Shown here: piece after piece, positions 16,889 through 27,387 of the stretch
How the letters are laid out: each line of letters opens with the position of its first letter
Position numbering within the stretch: position 1 is the stretch's first letter
NCBI RefSeq assembly: GCF_030269365.1
Contig: NZ_BSTF01000007.1
Location: forward strand, 1 to 64,000
DNA length: 64,000 nt
Direction: 5' to 3'
Origin: Lentzea sp. NBRC 102530
Lineage (GTDB): Bacteria > Actinomycetota > Actinomycetes > Mycobacteriales > Pseudonocardiaceae
Translations under genes and position numbers: made by a program
The notes under the pieces: model-generated
Database searches by the model: none
Told to the model about the DNA's origin: nothing
The model's input: only the letters and a program-made list of their open reading frames with translations

Positions 16889-18246
16889 TCGGGGCGCACG
16901 AGGTCGTGGAGCGGGCGCTCGCCGCCGGCAGGAAGGGCGACGAGGTCGTGGTCGTCGTGGACGACACCGTGCACGCGCACCTGCGTTGGGCGGGAGACAC
17001 CGCGACGCGGGCGGGCCATGTGCTGGACCGACGGGTGCACGCCGTGGTGCGGACCCGCGAGGGCACGGCCGGGGTGGTGTCGGCGAGCGGCGCGCTCGAC
17101 GCGGCGGGGGTGTCCGCCGTGGTGGAGGCGGCGACCGCGGCGGCGCGGCGGCCGGACGCGGAGAGCGCGGGGTGCCTGGTGGCCGCCGACCGCCCGGAGG
17201 CGCCGGACTGGCGTGACCCGGCCGCGGACGCGCCACCGGACGTGCTCGCGAAGACCGCCGCCGAGGTCGCCGCGGCCGCCGGGGACTTCGCCGCGCGGGG
17301 CCGTGTCCTGCACGGGTACGCCGAGCACGAGGTGCGGACGACGCTGCTCGGCACGACGACGGGTCTGCGGTTGCGGCACGTGCAGCCGACGGCCGTCGTG
17401 GACCTGACCGCCCGCGCCGCGCAGGCACCCGCGTCGAGCTGGGCGGGCGCGGAGGCGGACGTCCCGGCGGCGCTCGACCTGCCCGCGCTGCTCGGTTCCC
17501 TGGAGCAACGGCTCGACTGGAGCGCACGACGCCTCGACCTGGTGCCGGGCCGCTACGAGGTGCTGCTGCCACCGTCGTGCACCGCGGACCTGATGCGGCA
17601 GCTCTACTTCTCGGCGGGCGCGCGGGAGGCCGAGGACGGCCGCGGCCCGTTCACCGGACGCCTCGGCGACCGGCTGTCCGGGCAGCCGCTGACGCTGCGC
17701 AGCGACCCCGGAGCGCCGGGGGTGACGTGCGATCCGTTCGTGGTGGCCCGCGCGTCGGGGGCCGACACCTCGGTGGCGGACAACGGTCTCGCGCTGGGAC
17801 CGACGTCGTGGATCACCGACGGGGTGCTGTCGTCGCTCGTGCACACCAGGGAGTCGGCCGCCCGCGCGGGAGCACCGGTCACGCCGCGCATCGCCAACCT
17901 CGTGCTGGAGGGTGCCGCGCGCGGGCCGTCGTTGCCGGAGATGATCGCGAGCACGCGGCACGGCCTGCTCCTCACGTCCCTGTGGTACCTGCGCGACGTC
18001 GACCCCTCCACGTTGCTGATGACCGGCCTCACCCGCGACGGCGTGCACGTCGTGCGCGACGGCGAGGTGGTCGGCGCCGTCGACGACTTCCGCTTCAACG
18101 AGAGCCCGCTGCACCTGCTCGACCGCGTGCTGGAGGTGGGCGGTCCCACCGTCGCCCTGGCCCGCGAGTGGGATGACGAGCGCACCCGGACCGCGATGCC
18201 ACCGCTGCGCGTCGACGGCTTCGCCGCGGTGAGCCGGGCGGCATGA
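16885..18246 (+). CDS. tldE: TldD/PmbA-family protein, TldE/PmbA-type (non-catalytic) partner
   Basis: This 453-residue partner of the preceding TldD lacks the HExxxH motif, as TldE subunits do. It keeps the family fold landmarks LLPPSCTADLMRQLYF, TCDPFVVARASG and the near-terminal DFRFNESPL. The GTG at 16885 overlaps the TldD stop by 4 bp, so the two are translationally coupled and probably made in equal amounts. The expected heterodimer encloses the active site and acts on extended peptide tails. A methyltransferase gene begins 19 bp downstream. Confidence 0.88.
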   Translation: MIGAHEVVERALAAGRKGDEVVVVVDDTVHAHLRWAGDTATRAGHVLDRRVHAVVRTREGTAGVVSASGALDAAGVSAVVEAATAAARRPDAESAGCLVAADRPEAPDWRDPAADAPPDVLAKTAAEVAAAAGDFAARGRVLHGYAEHEVRTTLLGTTTGLRLRHVQPTAVVDLTARAAQAPASSWAGAEADVPAALDLPALLGSLEQRLDWSARRLDLVPGRYEVLLPPSCTADLMRQLYFSAGAREAEDGRGPFTGRLGDRLSGQPLTLRSDPGAPGVTCDPFVVARASGADTSVADNGLALGPTSWITDGVLSSLVHTRESAARAGAPVTPRIANLVLEGAARGPSLPEMIASTRHGLLLTSLWYLRDVDPSTLLMTGLTRDGVHVVRDGEVVGAVDDFRFNESPLHLLDRVLEVGGPTVALAREWDDERTRTAMPPLRVDGFAAVSRAA

Positions 18247-18265
18247 CGCACCGAGGAGGACGGTC

Positions 18266-18886
18266 TTGACCACCACCCGCGACAGCGCGGCGCTCGACGC
18301 CGCCGACCACCTGCTGGCGCTGCTCGGCGACGTGCGCGACCTGTCGGTGCTGGACCTCGGCTGCGGCGACCCGCGGGTGCTGCGCCGTGTCGCCGAAGCC
18401 GGTCCGCGGACCTGCGTGGGCCTGGCCGCCGACGCCTCCCTCGCCGCCGGGGCACGCGCCGCCGCGCCCCTGGCCGACGTGCGCACCACCGACCTGGACC
18501 GCTGGTGGGGCGCCGACCTGGGCCGCTTCGACCTGGTCGTGTCGACCGCGGCACCCCAGCACGTGCGCAACCTCGCCCGTCTCCTGGAGACCCTGCACCA
18601 CCACGTGGAGTCCGGCGGCCGGTTCGCGTTCCTCGTCGACCATCCCGCCGCGACCGCGGGCGAGGAGGGCTACTTCGCCGACGGCGAGCGTCCCGGCCTG
18701 CCCTCCTGGGCCGGCCGCCCCGCGTACCACCGCAGCCTGGAGACCTATCTGCGGGACCTGCGCTACTGCGGCTTCCGCCTGGACGAGTTCTCCGAGGGCA
18801 AGCCGGGCGAAGTCGGGTTCGGCGACGGAGGACCCCTGCCCGCGGCACCGCGATGGGCCCTGTTCCGCTGCGTGCGCACGCCCTGA
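18266..18886 (+). CDS. Class I SAM-dependent methyltransferase
   Basis: This 206-residue methyltransferase has SAM-binding motif I as VLDLGCGDPRVL near residues 28-39, a post-I acidic region (GLAAD) and the motif DLVVSTAAPQHV near 90. The start is TTG at 18266 with GAGGAGGA 5 nt upstream. It follows TldE by 19 bp and precedes a 59-codon ORF by 16 bp, so these form one operon. The substrate is unknown. Both a polyketide product and a small peptide are possible, given the neighbours. Confidence 0.85.
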   Translation: MTTTRDSAALDAADHLLALLGDVRDLSVLDLGCGDPRVLRRVAEAGPRTCVGLAADASLAAGARAAAPLADVRTTDLDRWWGADLGRFDLVVSTAAPQHVRNLARLLETLHHHVESGGRFAFLVDHPAATAGEEGYFADGERPGLPSWAGRPAYHRSLETYLRDLRYCGFRLDEFSEGKPGEVGFGDGGPLPAAPRWALFRCVRTP

Positions 18887-18902
18887 CCGAGGAGGTTCGA
18901 CC

Positions 18903-19082
18903 GTGTCACCGGAAGACGAAGTGAGCTACCTGCGGCGGTTGAGCGGCTCGGCGCCGGACCACGTCGAGGCTTCGAGGGCCGCGGCAGGACAGGCGGCCCG
19001 TGGTGGACACCGCGGTCCTGGGGCGGAGGGTCCGGACGCGCACACCACCCTCGAGGACCGGAATCCTCCGCGTGACGCTTGA
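18903..19082 (+). CDS. Small 59-residue ORF at the end of the TldD/TldE-methyltransferase operon
   Basis: This short frame starts at a GTG with a perfect GAGGAGG 7 nt upstream, 16 bp after the methyltransferase. It encodes a hydrophilic peptide: an acidic start (MSPEDEVSYLRRLSG), an Ala-rich middle, and a Gly/Pro/Asp C-terminus with THTT-like residues. It has no Cys and no hydrophobic core. The strong ribosome binding site argues for translation. It may be a genuine small protein, a peptide substrate for TldD/TldE, or the remaining 5' end of a truncated gene. No family was recognised. Confidence 0.5.
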   Translation: MSPEDEVSYLRRLSGSAPDHVEASRAAAGQAARGGHRGPGAEGPDAHTTLEDRNPPRDA

Positions 19083-19112
19083 AGAACCAGCAGCTGTCCA
19101 GCGAAGCCGCGA

Positions 19113-19550
19113 TCACCAGGATCCGCGCTCGTCCCGGCCCTGCCGCCGAAGGCAGTCCAGCGCGATCGCCATGAGGGCGAACGCGGTCACGTTGTAAGCC
19201 AGGTGCATGCCGCCGGGAAAGGCAGGCACCACCCGGGACTCGAAGTGGTGCCAGAGCTGAACCGCCATCGCCGCGGTCCACCACCGGAGCGCACGGCCGG
19301 CGAACGCGAACCTCAGCACGACGAGCCCGGCCAGCATCACGCCCGCACACACGTGGTCCAGCCACGCCGAGCCCGCGAGCCGCGGAAACGCGTGCCCGAG
19401 CAGGCCGAGGGAGTACGCCTCGGGGAATCCGAGGAGGTACCGCTGGGACGCCTGAGCAAGCTCCTCCGTCAGGCACACCGCGGAGAACACCAGCAGCACG
19501 GCCAGGGCGGTCCGGTGCCGCACCGTGCCCAGAGATCGCCACCAGCTCAC
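19113..19550 (-). CDS. Small membrane protein, paralogue of the 1,086-1,634 gene
   Basis: This 145-residue membrane protein shares with the 1,086-1,634 product the pattern HR-AL, EELAQASQRYLLG (compare EHLAQAFQVYFLG), LGHAFPRL, FAGRALRWWT, VQLWHHFE and a C-terminal YN segment. The match runs along the full length. The start is set at the GTG at 19550, with GAGGTG 9 nt upstream, which gives an N-terminus matching the paralogue; the frame is open to 19616. It converges on the small ORF to its left. Function is unknown. The pair may mark the two ends of the enediyne-type locus. Confidence 0.75.
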   Translation of the reverse strand: MSWWRSLGTVRHRTALAVLLVFSAVCLTEELAQASQRYLLGFPEAYSLGLLGHAFPRLAGSAWLDHVCAGVMLAGLVVLRFAFAGRALRWWTAAMAVQLWHHFESRVVPAFPGGMHLAYNVTAFALMAIALDCLRRQGRDERGSW

Positions 19551-19709
19551 ACGCCCCGCCACCTCAGCCAGTGGGAACTTCACTTCATAAAACAGTACCA
19601 ACCTTGCGATGTCCACCCGCCACGAACCGGAAATCTGAGGCTTTGAGCGGAGGTCCTGGCCGACGGTTCACGCACCGTCGCTGCGAGCCTGGCGTTGCCC
19701 CCGGAGTCG

Positions 19710-21308
19710 TCAGGGCAACACGCCCTTGCGGCGCAAGTGGTCCCGCGCGTGCTCGATGGCTTCAGGGGTGCTGGCGAACGTCCGCACGCCGAGCGTCTCC
19801 AGCTGGTGGCGTTGCTCCTCCCGCACGCCGGAGAGCAGCACGGCGACCCCTCTGCCCTCCAGTCGTTCGACGACGTCTCGCAGGACCAGCGCGCCAGTGC
19901 CGTCCATGGTGGACACACGCGACATCCGCAGGATGACCACGGAGACCGCGGCGACCTCGGTGAGTTCCAGCAGGAACCGGTGTGCCGCGGCGAAGAACAG
20001 CGGCCCGTCCAGGCGGTAGGCGACCACGTGCTGGGCGAGCAGCTCGTGTTCCTCGAAGGTGTGATCACCGGGTTCGAGTGGTTCCTCGTCGATCCGCGCC
20101 GACCTGGCGACGGCGCGCAGCGCGAGCGCGCCTGCCACGACGAGTCCCATGATCACAGCGGTGACGAGGTCCAGCGCCAGCGTCGCGACCGCGGTCAGGG
20201 CGAGCACCAGCGCATCGGACCTGTTGGCACGCATCAGGACCCGCACCGATCCCACCTCGATCATCCGGACGGCGGTGGCGAGCAGCACGCCGGCCAGCAC
20301 GGCCAACGGGATGCGGCCGACCACGGGGGCCGCGGCCAGCATGATCACGGCGAGCGCGACGGCGTGCACCAGGGCCGCGAGGCGCGAGTTCGCGCCGGAC
20401 CGCACGTTGACCGCGGTCCTGGCGATCGCCGCGGTCGCGGGCACACCTCCGAACAGGGGCGTCACGACGTTCGCGATGCCCTGCCCGAAGAGCTCGCGGT
20501 CCGGGTCGTGCCGCTTGTTCACGGTCATGCCGTCGGCGACCGTCGCGGACAGCAGGCTTTCCAGTGCCGCCAGTGCCGCCACCGCGACCGCGGACGGCAG
20601 GAGCGACCACAGCGCGCCCAGGTCCACAAAGGACAGAGATGGCGCCGGGAGCAACGCGGGCAACGACCCGATCCGTGCCACCGGGAGCGACCAGATCTCC
20701 GCCGCCACCGTGCCCGCGACGACGGCCAGCAGCGAGAACGGGACAGCGGGCTTCCAGCGGGCGCCGAGGAGCATGACCAGCACGACCCCGCCCGCGAGGG
20801 CGACGGCGGTCAAGGCCGGTCCGGAACCGAACGCGCGCACCGCGTTCACCACGACGTTGTGGCCGTCGGGCGTGGGCACACCGAGTGCCGCGGGAACCTG
20901 CTGCAGCGCGATGACCGCCGCGATCCCGATGGTGAAGCCCTCGATCACCGGCGCCGGCACGTACCTCATGTAGCGGCCCGCCCTGGCCACCGCCAGGACC
21001 AGGAGCAGCACCCCCGCGAGCAGGCCGACGGTCAGCACGCCGCCGGGCCCGTACGTCGCGACGATCGGCACCAGAACCACGGTCATCGCGCCGGTGGGCC
21101 CGGACACCTGCAGGCTCGACCCGCCGAACACCGCGGCCAGGGCACCGGCGACGATGGCGGTCGCCAGTCCGGCCGCGGCGCCGAGGCCGGACGCCACCCC
21201 GAACCCCAGCGCCAGCGGCAACGCCACGACAGCGACCGTCAGGCCTGCGAGGAAGTCCCGTGGTGTGGCGGTGACCCAGTCCGCCTTGACCGGCAGGAAG
21301 GCTCTCAC
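19710..21308 (-). CDS. SulP-family anion transporter with C-terminal STAS domain
   Basis: This 532-residue inner-membrane permease moves sulfate, bicarbonate or a related anion. About 11-12 hydrophobic segments are visible. The SulP signature lies near residues 10-60 (DFLAGLTVAVVALPLALGF, VSGPTGAMTVVLVPI). NKRHDPDRELFGQGIANVV and the PATAAIARTAVN loop follow, and a STAS domain covers about 425-525 (SVVILRMSRVSTMDGTGAL). The GTG at 21308 overlaps the ArsR stop by 4 bp, so the regulator and transporter form one unit, apparently controlled by the upstream palindrome. Confidence 0.93.
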   Translation of the reverse strand: MRAFLPVKADWVTATPRDFLAGLTVAVVALPLALGFGVASGLGAAAGLATAIVAGALAAVFGGSSLQVSGPTGAMTVVLVPIVATYGPGGVLTVGLLAGVLLLVLAVARAGRYMRYVPAPVIEGFTIGIAAVIALQQVPAALGVPTPDGHNVVVNAVRAFGSGPALTAVALAGGVVLVMLLGARWKPAVPFSLLAVVAGTVAAEIWSLPVARIGSLPALLPAPSLSFVDLGALWSLLPSAVAVAALAALESLLSATVADGMTVNKRHDPDRELFGQGIANVVTPLFGGVPATAAIARTAVNVRSGANSRLAALVHAVALAVIMLAAAPVVGRIPLAVLAGVLLATAVRMIEVGSVRVLMRANRSDALVLALTAVATLALDLVTAVIMGLVVAGALALRAVARSARIDEEPLEPGDHTFEEHELLAQHVVAYRLDGPLFFAAAHRFLLELTEVAAVSVVILRMSRVSTMDGTGALVLRDVVERLEGRGVAVLLSGVREEQRHQLETLGVRTFASTPEAIEHARDHLRRKGVLP

Positions 21309-21637
21309 GCGGAGTCCTCGCGCAACTGGGCGAGCAGCTCGTTCTGCCCGACCAGCAGCTCCGTGAGGATCTTGCGGGCCGCCTTCAGCAGGTCGGCCAC
21401 GTCCGCGCCCGCGAGCGCGTAGACCACGGTCGAGCCGTCGCGGGTGGCCGTGACGATGCCCGACCGGCGCAACACCGCCAGCTGAGCGGAGAGGTTGGAC
21501 GGCTCGACCTCGATCTCGGCGAGCAGCTCGCGGACGGCCTTCGGACCGTCCTGCAGCAACTCCAGCACGCGGATGCGGACGGGGTGCCCGAGCATCCGGA
21601 AGAACTCGGCCTTGGCCTGGTACAGCGGAACGGGCAC
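21305..21637 (-). CDS. ArsR-family winged-helix repressor
   Basis: This 110-residue regulator has the ArsR pattern: FFRMLGHPVRIRVLELL in the first helix pair, the recognition helix region PSNLSAQLAVLRRSGIV, and the wing TATRDGSTVVYAL. No cysteine metal-binding ELCVCDL motif is present, so it may sense something other than arsenite-type metals. The GTG at 21637 has GGGAGGG 7 nt upstream. It is translationally coupled to the SulP gene, and the 38-bp palindrome before the operon is its likely binding site. Confidence 0.9.
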   Translation of the reverse strand: MPVPLYQAKAEFFRMLGHPVRIRVLELLQDGPKAVRELLAEIEVEPSNLSAQLAVLRRSGIVTATRDGSTVVYALAGADVADLLKAARKILTELLVGQNELLAQLREDSA

Positions 21638-21640
21638 CGC

Positions 21641-21817
21641 TCAGCCCTCCCGACGGGCGTCGAGCGCGACGCCGTGCTCGGCGGCCAGCCGCCGCAGCTC
21701 GGCCAGATCCGCGCCGTGCACCTCGGCGGCGTAGTCGTCCTGCTGCTCCACCGCGAGGCGCACGGCCTCCTGGGCCTGGCCGACGCGGAGGCGCAGGCCT
21801 TCCTCGAACTCGTCCAC
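21641..21817 (-). CDS. Small hypothetical protein leading the arsR-sulP operon
   Basis: This is a 58-residue acidic, helical protein (from VDEFEEGLRLRVGQAQEAV to ALDARREG) without transmembrane segments. The start is taken as the GTG at 21817. A TTG at 21826 would add three residues but sits inside the palindrome. It ends 3 bp before the ArsR start, so it belongs to the same transcript. No family was recognised. The composition is typical of small coiled-coil accessory proteins. Confidence 0.6.
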   Translation of the reverse strand: MDEFEEGLRLRVGQAQEAVRLAVEQQDDYAAEVHGADLAELRRLAAEHGVALDARREG

Positions 21818-21824
21818 GGACCAC

Positions 21825-21862
21825 AACCTGTCGAATTGAAGAATTCTTCAATTCGACAGGTT
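21825..21862. promoter_or_regulatory. 38-bp perfect palindrome, putative ArsR operator
   Basis: Two 19-bp arms (AACCTGTCGAATTGAAGAA and its exact complement) meet without a spacer. The inner TTGAAGAATTCTTCAA resembles ArsR/SmtB-type operators. It lies directly before the three-gene arsR-sulP operon, where a repressor would block transcription. The sequence feature is certain; the link to the ArsR protein is inferred from position. Confidence 0.8.
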
Positions 21863-23800
<1,938 letters not shown>

Positions 23801-23816
23801 ACCACCACCGGAGGAC

Positions 23817-23850
23817 GGCTCCCGCGGCTCGGCGTCCGAGCCGCGGAGCC
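23817..23850. terminator. GC-rich hairpin between the xylanase and GH43 genes
   Basis: A stem of about 15 bp (CGCGGCTCGG pairing with CCGAGCCGCG, extended by GGCTC/GAGCC with one bulged C) closes a 3-nt loop. There is no T tract. It may act as an actinomycete-type terminator or as a processing/stabilising structure, because the GH43 ribosome binding site follows 12 nt later. Confidence 0.65.
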
Positions 23851-23874
23851 TCCCTGCCCCAGGAGACGACGACG

Positions 23875-25236
23875 ATGGCCACGAAACGACCGTTCTGGAC
23901 GACCGCCGCCGCGGTGGTGGCGCTGGTCCTCACCGTGATCGCCCCGGCGAGGGCGGACAACCCGATCGTGCAACACATCTACACCGCCGACCCCGCGCCG
24001 CTGGTCCACAACGGACGGGTCTACCTCTACACAGGACACGACGAGGACGGCTCGACCTGGTTCACCATGAAGGAGTGGCGGGTCTGGTCGTCGGCCGACA
24101 TGGTCAACTGGACCGACCACGGCTCCCCCATGAACCTCGCGACCTTCAGCTGGGCCAAGCAGGACGCGTGGGCCGGGCAGGCGATCGAGCGCAACGGCAA
24201 GTTCTACTGGTACGTCCCCGTCGTCACGAAGGCCACCGGCCGCCCGGCGATCGGCGTCGGCGTCTCCGACAGCCCCACCGGCCCGTTCCGCGACGCGCTC
24301 GGCCGGCCGCTGGTCGAGAACGGCGAGATCGACCCGACCGTCATGATCGACGACGGTGGCCAGGCCTACCTGTACTGGGGCAACCCGAACCTGTCCTACG
24401 TCCGCCTCAACGCCGACATGATCTCCTACAGCGGCGGCGTCACCCGCATCCCGCTCACCACGGCGGGCTTCGGCACCCGCACCGGCGACCCCAACCGGCC
24501 CACCCTCTACGAGGAAGGCCCCTGGGTCTACAAGCGCAACGGCCTGTACTACAACGTCTTCGCGGCCAAGTGCTGCTCGGAGTTCATCGCCTACTCCACC
24601 GCGCCGGGCCCGACCGGGCCGTGGACCTACCGCGGCACCGTGATGCCCACGCAGGGCAACAGCTTCACCAACCACGCCGGCATCATCGACTTCAAGGGCA
24701 GCTCGTACTTCTTCTACCACAACGGCGCTCTCCCGGGCGGTGGCGGCTTCACCCGTTCCGTCGCCGTCGAGAGGTTCAGCTACAACGCCGACGGCACCAT
24801 CCCGACGATCACCATGACCACGTCCGGGCCACCCGCGGCGGACACGCTCAACCCGTACGTCCGCCAGGAGGGCGAGACCATCGCGTGGGGCAACGGTGTC
24901 GAGACCGAACCGTCCAGCGAAGGCGGCCTGAACCTCAGCCACCTCAACAACGGCGACAACGTGAAGCTGAAGAACGTGGCGTTCGGCAACGGCGCGAGGA
25001 CCTTCACCGCCCGCGTCGCGTCCACCGTCGCGGGAAGCTCGGTCGAGGTCCGCTCCGGCAGCCCGACCGGCGCCCTCGCCGGAACCTGCTCGGTGCCCAA
25101 CACCGGCGGCTGGCAGAACTGGACCACCGTCTCCTGCTCGGTGAGCGGCCTGACCGGCACCCGTGACCTCTACCTGAGGTTCGCCGGCGGCGGCGGTTAC
25201 CTGCTCAACGTGAACTGGTGGCAGTTCAGCGCCTGA
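23875..25236 (+). CDS. Secreted GH43 arabinofuranosidase/xylosidase with CBM6
   Basis: This 453-residue enzyme has a signal peptide ending at APARA (cleavage before DNPIV). The GH43 five-blade propeller spans about 28-310, with the three expected acids: base Asp39 in YTADPAPL, Asp153 in EIDPTVMIDD and acid Glu214 in YEEGPWVYK. A CBM6-type domain covers about 320-452 (ending NVNWWQFSA). The opening resembles arabinoxylan arabinofuranohydrolases, so removal of arabinose side chains is the best guess; beta-xylosidase activity is possible. The ATG at 23875 has AGGAG upstream. It is 74 bp downstream of the xylanase. Confidence 0.92.
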   Translation: MATKRPFWTTAAAVVALVLTVIAPARADNPIVQHIYTADPAPLVHNGRVYLYTGHDEDGSTWFTMKEWRVWSSADMVNWTDHGSPMNLATFSWAKQDAWAGQAIERNGKFYWYVPVVTKATGRPAIGVGVSDSPTGPFRDALGRPLVENGEIDPTVMIDDGGQAYLYWGNPNLSYVRLNADMISYSGGVTRIPLTTAGFGTRTGDPNRPTLYEEGPWVYKRNGLYYNVFAAKCCSEFIAYSTAPGPTGPWTYRGTVMPTQGNSFTNHAGIIDFKGSSYFFYHNGALPGGGGFTRSVAVERFSYNADGTIPTITMTTSGPPAADTLNPYVRQEGETIAWGNGVETEPSSEGGLNLSHLNNGDNVKLKNVAFGNGARTFTARVASTVAGSSVEVRSGSPTGALAGTCSVPNTGGWQNWTTVSCSVSGLTGTRDLYLRFAGGGGYLLNVNWWQFSA

Positions 25237-25347
25237 TCCCCCGGAACCCCTCGGAGAGCAGCCACGTCCACCCTGAACCGCCGGCTCGTGCATCTGGGCG
25301 CGTGAGCGGCGCACTGGGACCGCCTCGCCGGTGGCGCGGGCGCCGCG

Positions 25348-25791
25348 CTACCGGCCGGGCTCGGCGTGCAGGCCGTCGGCGGGGTGCCCCGCCGGACTCG
25401 GCTGCGGCCACCAGCTGAGCAACGCCCACAAAGCCTCAGGCACGTTCTCGAACACGTCCAGCACGAGGTCGCAGCTGGTGACCCGGAGCGGTTCCATCAC
25501 GGCGTGCTGATCCGCCACCAGCGCCAGCCTGACCCCGGCCGACTGGGCGGACTCGTCGGTGCTGATCAACGACTCGATCCCGGTGGCGGCGAGGAACGTC
25601 ACCGCGCGCAGGTCCGCGATCACGCCCGGAGGGGCGAGCGCCACCTGGTCGAGCACCGCCGCTCCGACCAGCCGGGCGCCGACGTGGTCCAGCGCGCCCG
25701 CCACGACCACCACGGGCAGGGCTCCGTCGAGGCTGTGATGACTGGTGTGAACGGACAACGACACCGCTTCCTCGCGCGGGCGGGCGTACAT
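25348..25791 (-). CDS. STAS-domain anti-sigma factor antagonist-like protein
   Basis: This 147-residue protein has a SpoIIAA-type STAS fold: LPVVVVAGALDHVGARLV (first strand-helix), VIADLRAVTFLAATGIESLI around the usual phosphoacceptor position, and LRVTSCDLVLDVFENVPEAL near the end. At the position where SpoIIAA has Asp-Ser, the sequence reads FLAATG, so the conserved phosphorylatable Ser is replaced by Ala/Thr. Such proteins bind anti-sigma kinases. No anti-sigma factor or sigma gene lies next to it, so the partner is unknown. Confidence 0.85.
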   Translation of the reverse strand: MYARPREEAVSLSVHTSHHSLDGALPVVVVAGALDHVGARLVGAAVLDQVALAPPGVIADLRAVTFLAATGIESLISTDESAQSAGVRLALVADQHAVMEPLRVTSCDLVLDVFENVPEALWALLSWWPQPSPAGHPADGLHAEPGR

Positions 25792-26025
25792 GAGCTGCTC
25801 TTCCCTGCCGACCCCGCGAGCAGGGAGTCAGCGCTCGATGTCAGGTGCCGACTCCCGTGGCTCGAGATGACGATCAGCGCGTTGCGCCCTCACCGTAAAG
25901 ACGCATCCGGCGAACAGCAAACCCGCCCCCGGCGTCCGTGTACCGCGAAGGAGTGAGCGTGACTTCGCCCGGAACGGGGAACCTTCCTGGCGAGCTCCAC
26001 CACCGCTCCGGCTCGAGAGGGACGA

Positions 26026-26295
26026 ATGAACACGTCGGTCGTACAGACGCGGGTCGGCGACATCGCCGCCGATGTCGTTGCCGGGCAGTGGTTCTGGCAC
26101 GAGCCGTGGCCTGGTTACCGGGTGCCGCTGCGCGCCGCCGCCGTCAGCCGGCACGGCCACGTCGTGCGCATCGTCACCACCGACTCCGCCCGCGAGGTCG
26201 TGCAGTACCGGTTCGACCGCCCCGTTCACCTCGTCCGCGACGACGACCGGATCGACTCGATGAGCGGTGTGCTGCCGTTGAGCGACGTCGCGTGA
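26026..26295 (+). CDS. Hypothetical protein
   Basis: This 89-residue, mainly beta-strand-like protein (MNTSVVQTRVGDIAADVVAG to SGVLPLSDVA) has no signal peptide or membrane segment. The ATG has GAGAGG upstream. It contains several Trp/Tyr/Arg residues (WFWHEPWPGYRVPLR). It converges on the oxidoreductase gene with a 3-bp gap and lies 234 bp from the STAS gene. No family was recognised. Confidence 0.65.
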   Translation: MNTSVVQTRVGDIAADVVAGQWFWHEPWPGYRVPLRAAAVSRHGHVVRIVTTDSAREVVQYRFDRPVHLVRDDDRIDSMSGVLPLSDVA

Positions 26296-26298
26296 CGC

Positions 26299-27387
26299 TC
26301 ACCGCGCCGGGGTGAGCGGCACCGGCGGTGGCCGCTCCACCGTGGTCGTCAGCTCGATCCGCCGTCCCTCGCTCGCCGACCGCAGCACGGCGGTCATCGT
26401 CTCGAGCACGTGCAGTGCGAGCTCACCGCCGGCGCGCGGAGTCCCCTCCGCACCCGCCGCGACGAGGTCGAGGAGGCCGATCCCCCGCCCCGCGCCGGCG
26501 TGACCCGCGGCGGCGGGCAGGGTTCGCCACCCGGTGCCGCCGAGCGGGAAGAGGCGGTTCTCGCCGTCGAAGTGGTTCGGGTCCGGCACCGCGAGCGTGC
26601 CGAGTTCGCCGTGCACCTCGATCGGCGCGGCGGTGGTGGCCACCCCGTCGAAACTGGTCGTGATGGTGGTCAGCGCGCCGTTGGCGTGTTCGAGCACGCC
26701 GGAGACGTGGCTGTCCACCTCGACCGGGATGCGCAGGCCCGTCCGCGCGCCGGAACCGATGACGCGCTCGGTGCGCAGGCGGCTGGCCGCACCGATCACC
26801 GCGCGCACCGGGCCGAGCAGGTGGATGAGCGCGGTGAGGTAGTACGGCCCCATGTCCAGCAACGGGCCGCCGCCCGCGGTGTAGTAGAAGTCGGGGTCGG
26901 GGTGCCAGCGCTCGTGCCCCGGCGTGACCATCACGGCCGTCGCGGAGAGCGGGCGTCCGATGAGCCCGCCGTCGATCGCCGCCCGCGCGGTCTGCGTACC
27001 CGTGCCGAGAACGGTGTCCGGCGCGCACCCGACCCGGACACCGGCGGACGCGGCCCGGTCGATGATCTTCTGGCCGTCCTCGAACGTGACGGCGAGCGGT
27101 TTCTCGACGAAGACGTTCTTGCCGGCGTCGACGGCGCGGAGCGTGATCTCGGCGTGGGCGGCGGGAACGGTGAGGTTGAGCACCGTGTCGACGTCCCCGC
27201 CGGCGAGCAGGTGCTCGACGTCGACCGCCTCGGTGCCCGGTAGTCCGGCCGCGACCGCGTCCGACCGGGTCCTGTCGAGGTCGGCGACCCGGGTGACGCG
27301 CACCTCGGGACGCCCGCGCAGCGTGTCCAGGTACGCCCGTGAGATGAAGCCGAGACCTACGATGCCGACGCGGTGCGGGTCGCCCAC
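26299..27387 (-). CDS. Gfo/Idh/MocA-family NAD(P)-dependent sugar oxidoreductase
   Basis: This 362-residue protein has the Rossmann start VGIVGLGFISRAYLDTL, the catalytic Lys in the family signature FVEKPLAV (near residue 95) and the conserved GGGPLLDMGPYYLTALIHLLG in the C-terminal domain. Such enzymes oxidise or reduce hydroxyl groups of sugars or inositols. The GTG at 27387 (GAGGGG 5 nt upstream) lies inside the ThuA gene, overlapping it by 31 bp, so the two are coupled. The pair probably degrades a sugar released by the nearby hydrolases. Confidence 0.92.
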   Translation of the reverse strand: MGDPHRVGIVGLGFISRAYLDTLRGRPEVRVTRVADLDRTRSDAVAAGLPGTEAVDVEHLLAGGDVDTVLNLTVPAAHAEITLRAVDAGKNVFVEKPLAVTFEDGQKIIDRAASAGVRVGCAPDTVLGTGTQTARAAIDGGLIGRPLSATAVMVTPGHERWHPDPDFYYTAGGGPLLDMGPYYLTALIHLLGPVRAVIGAASRLRTERVIGSGARTGLRIPVEVDSHVSGVLEHANGALTTITTSFDGVATTAAPIEVHGELGTLAVPDPNHFDGENRLFPLGGTGWRTLPAAAGHAGAGRGIGLLDLVAAGAEGTPRAGGELALHVLETMTAVLRSASEGRRIELTTTVERPPPVPLTPAR

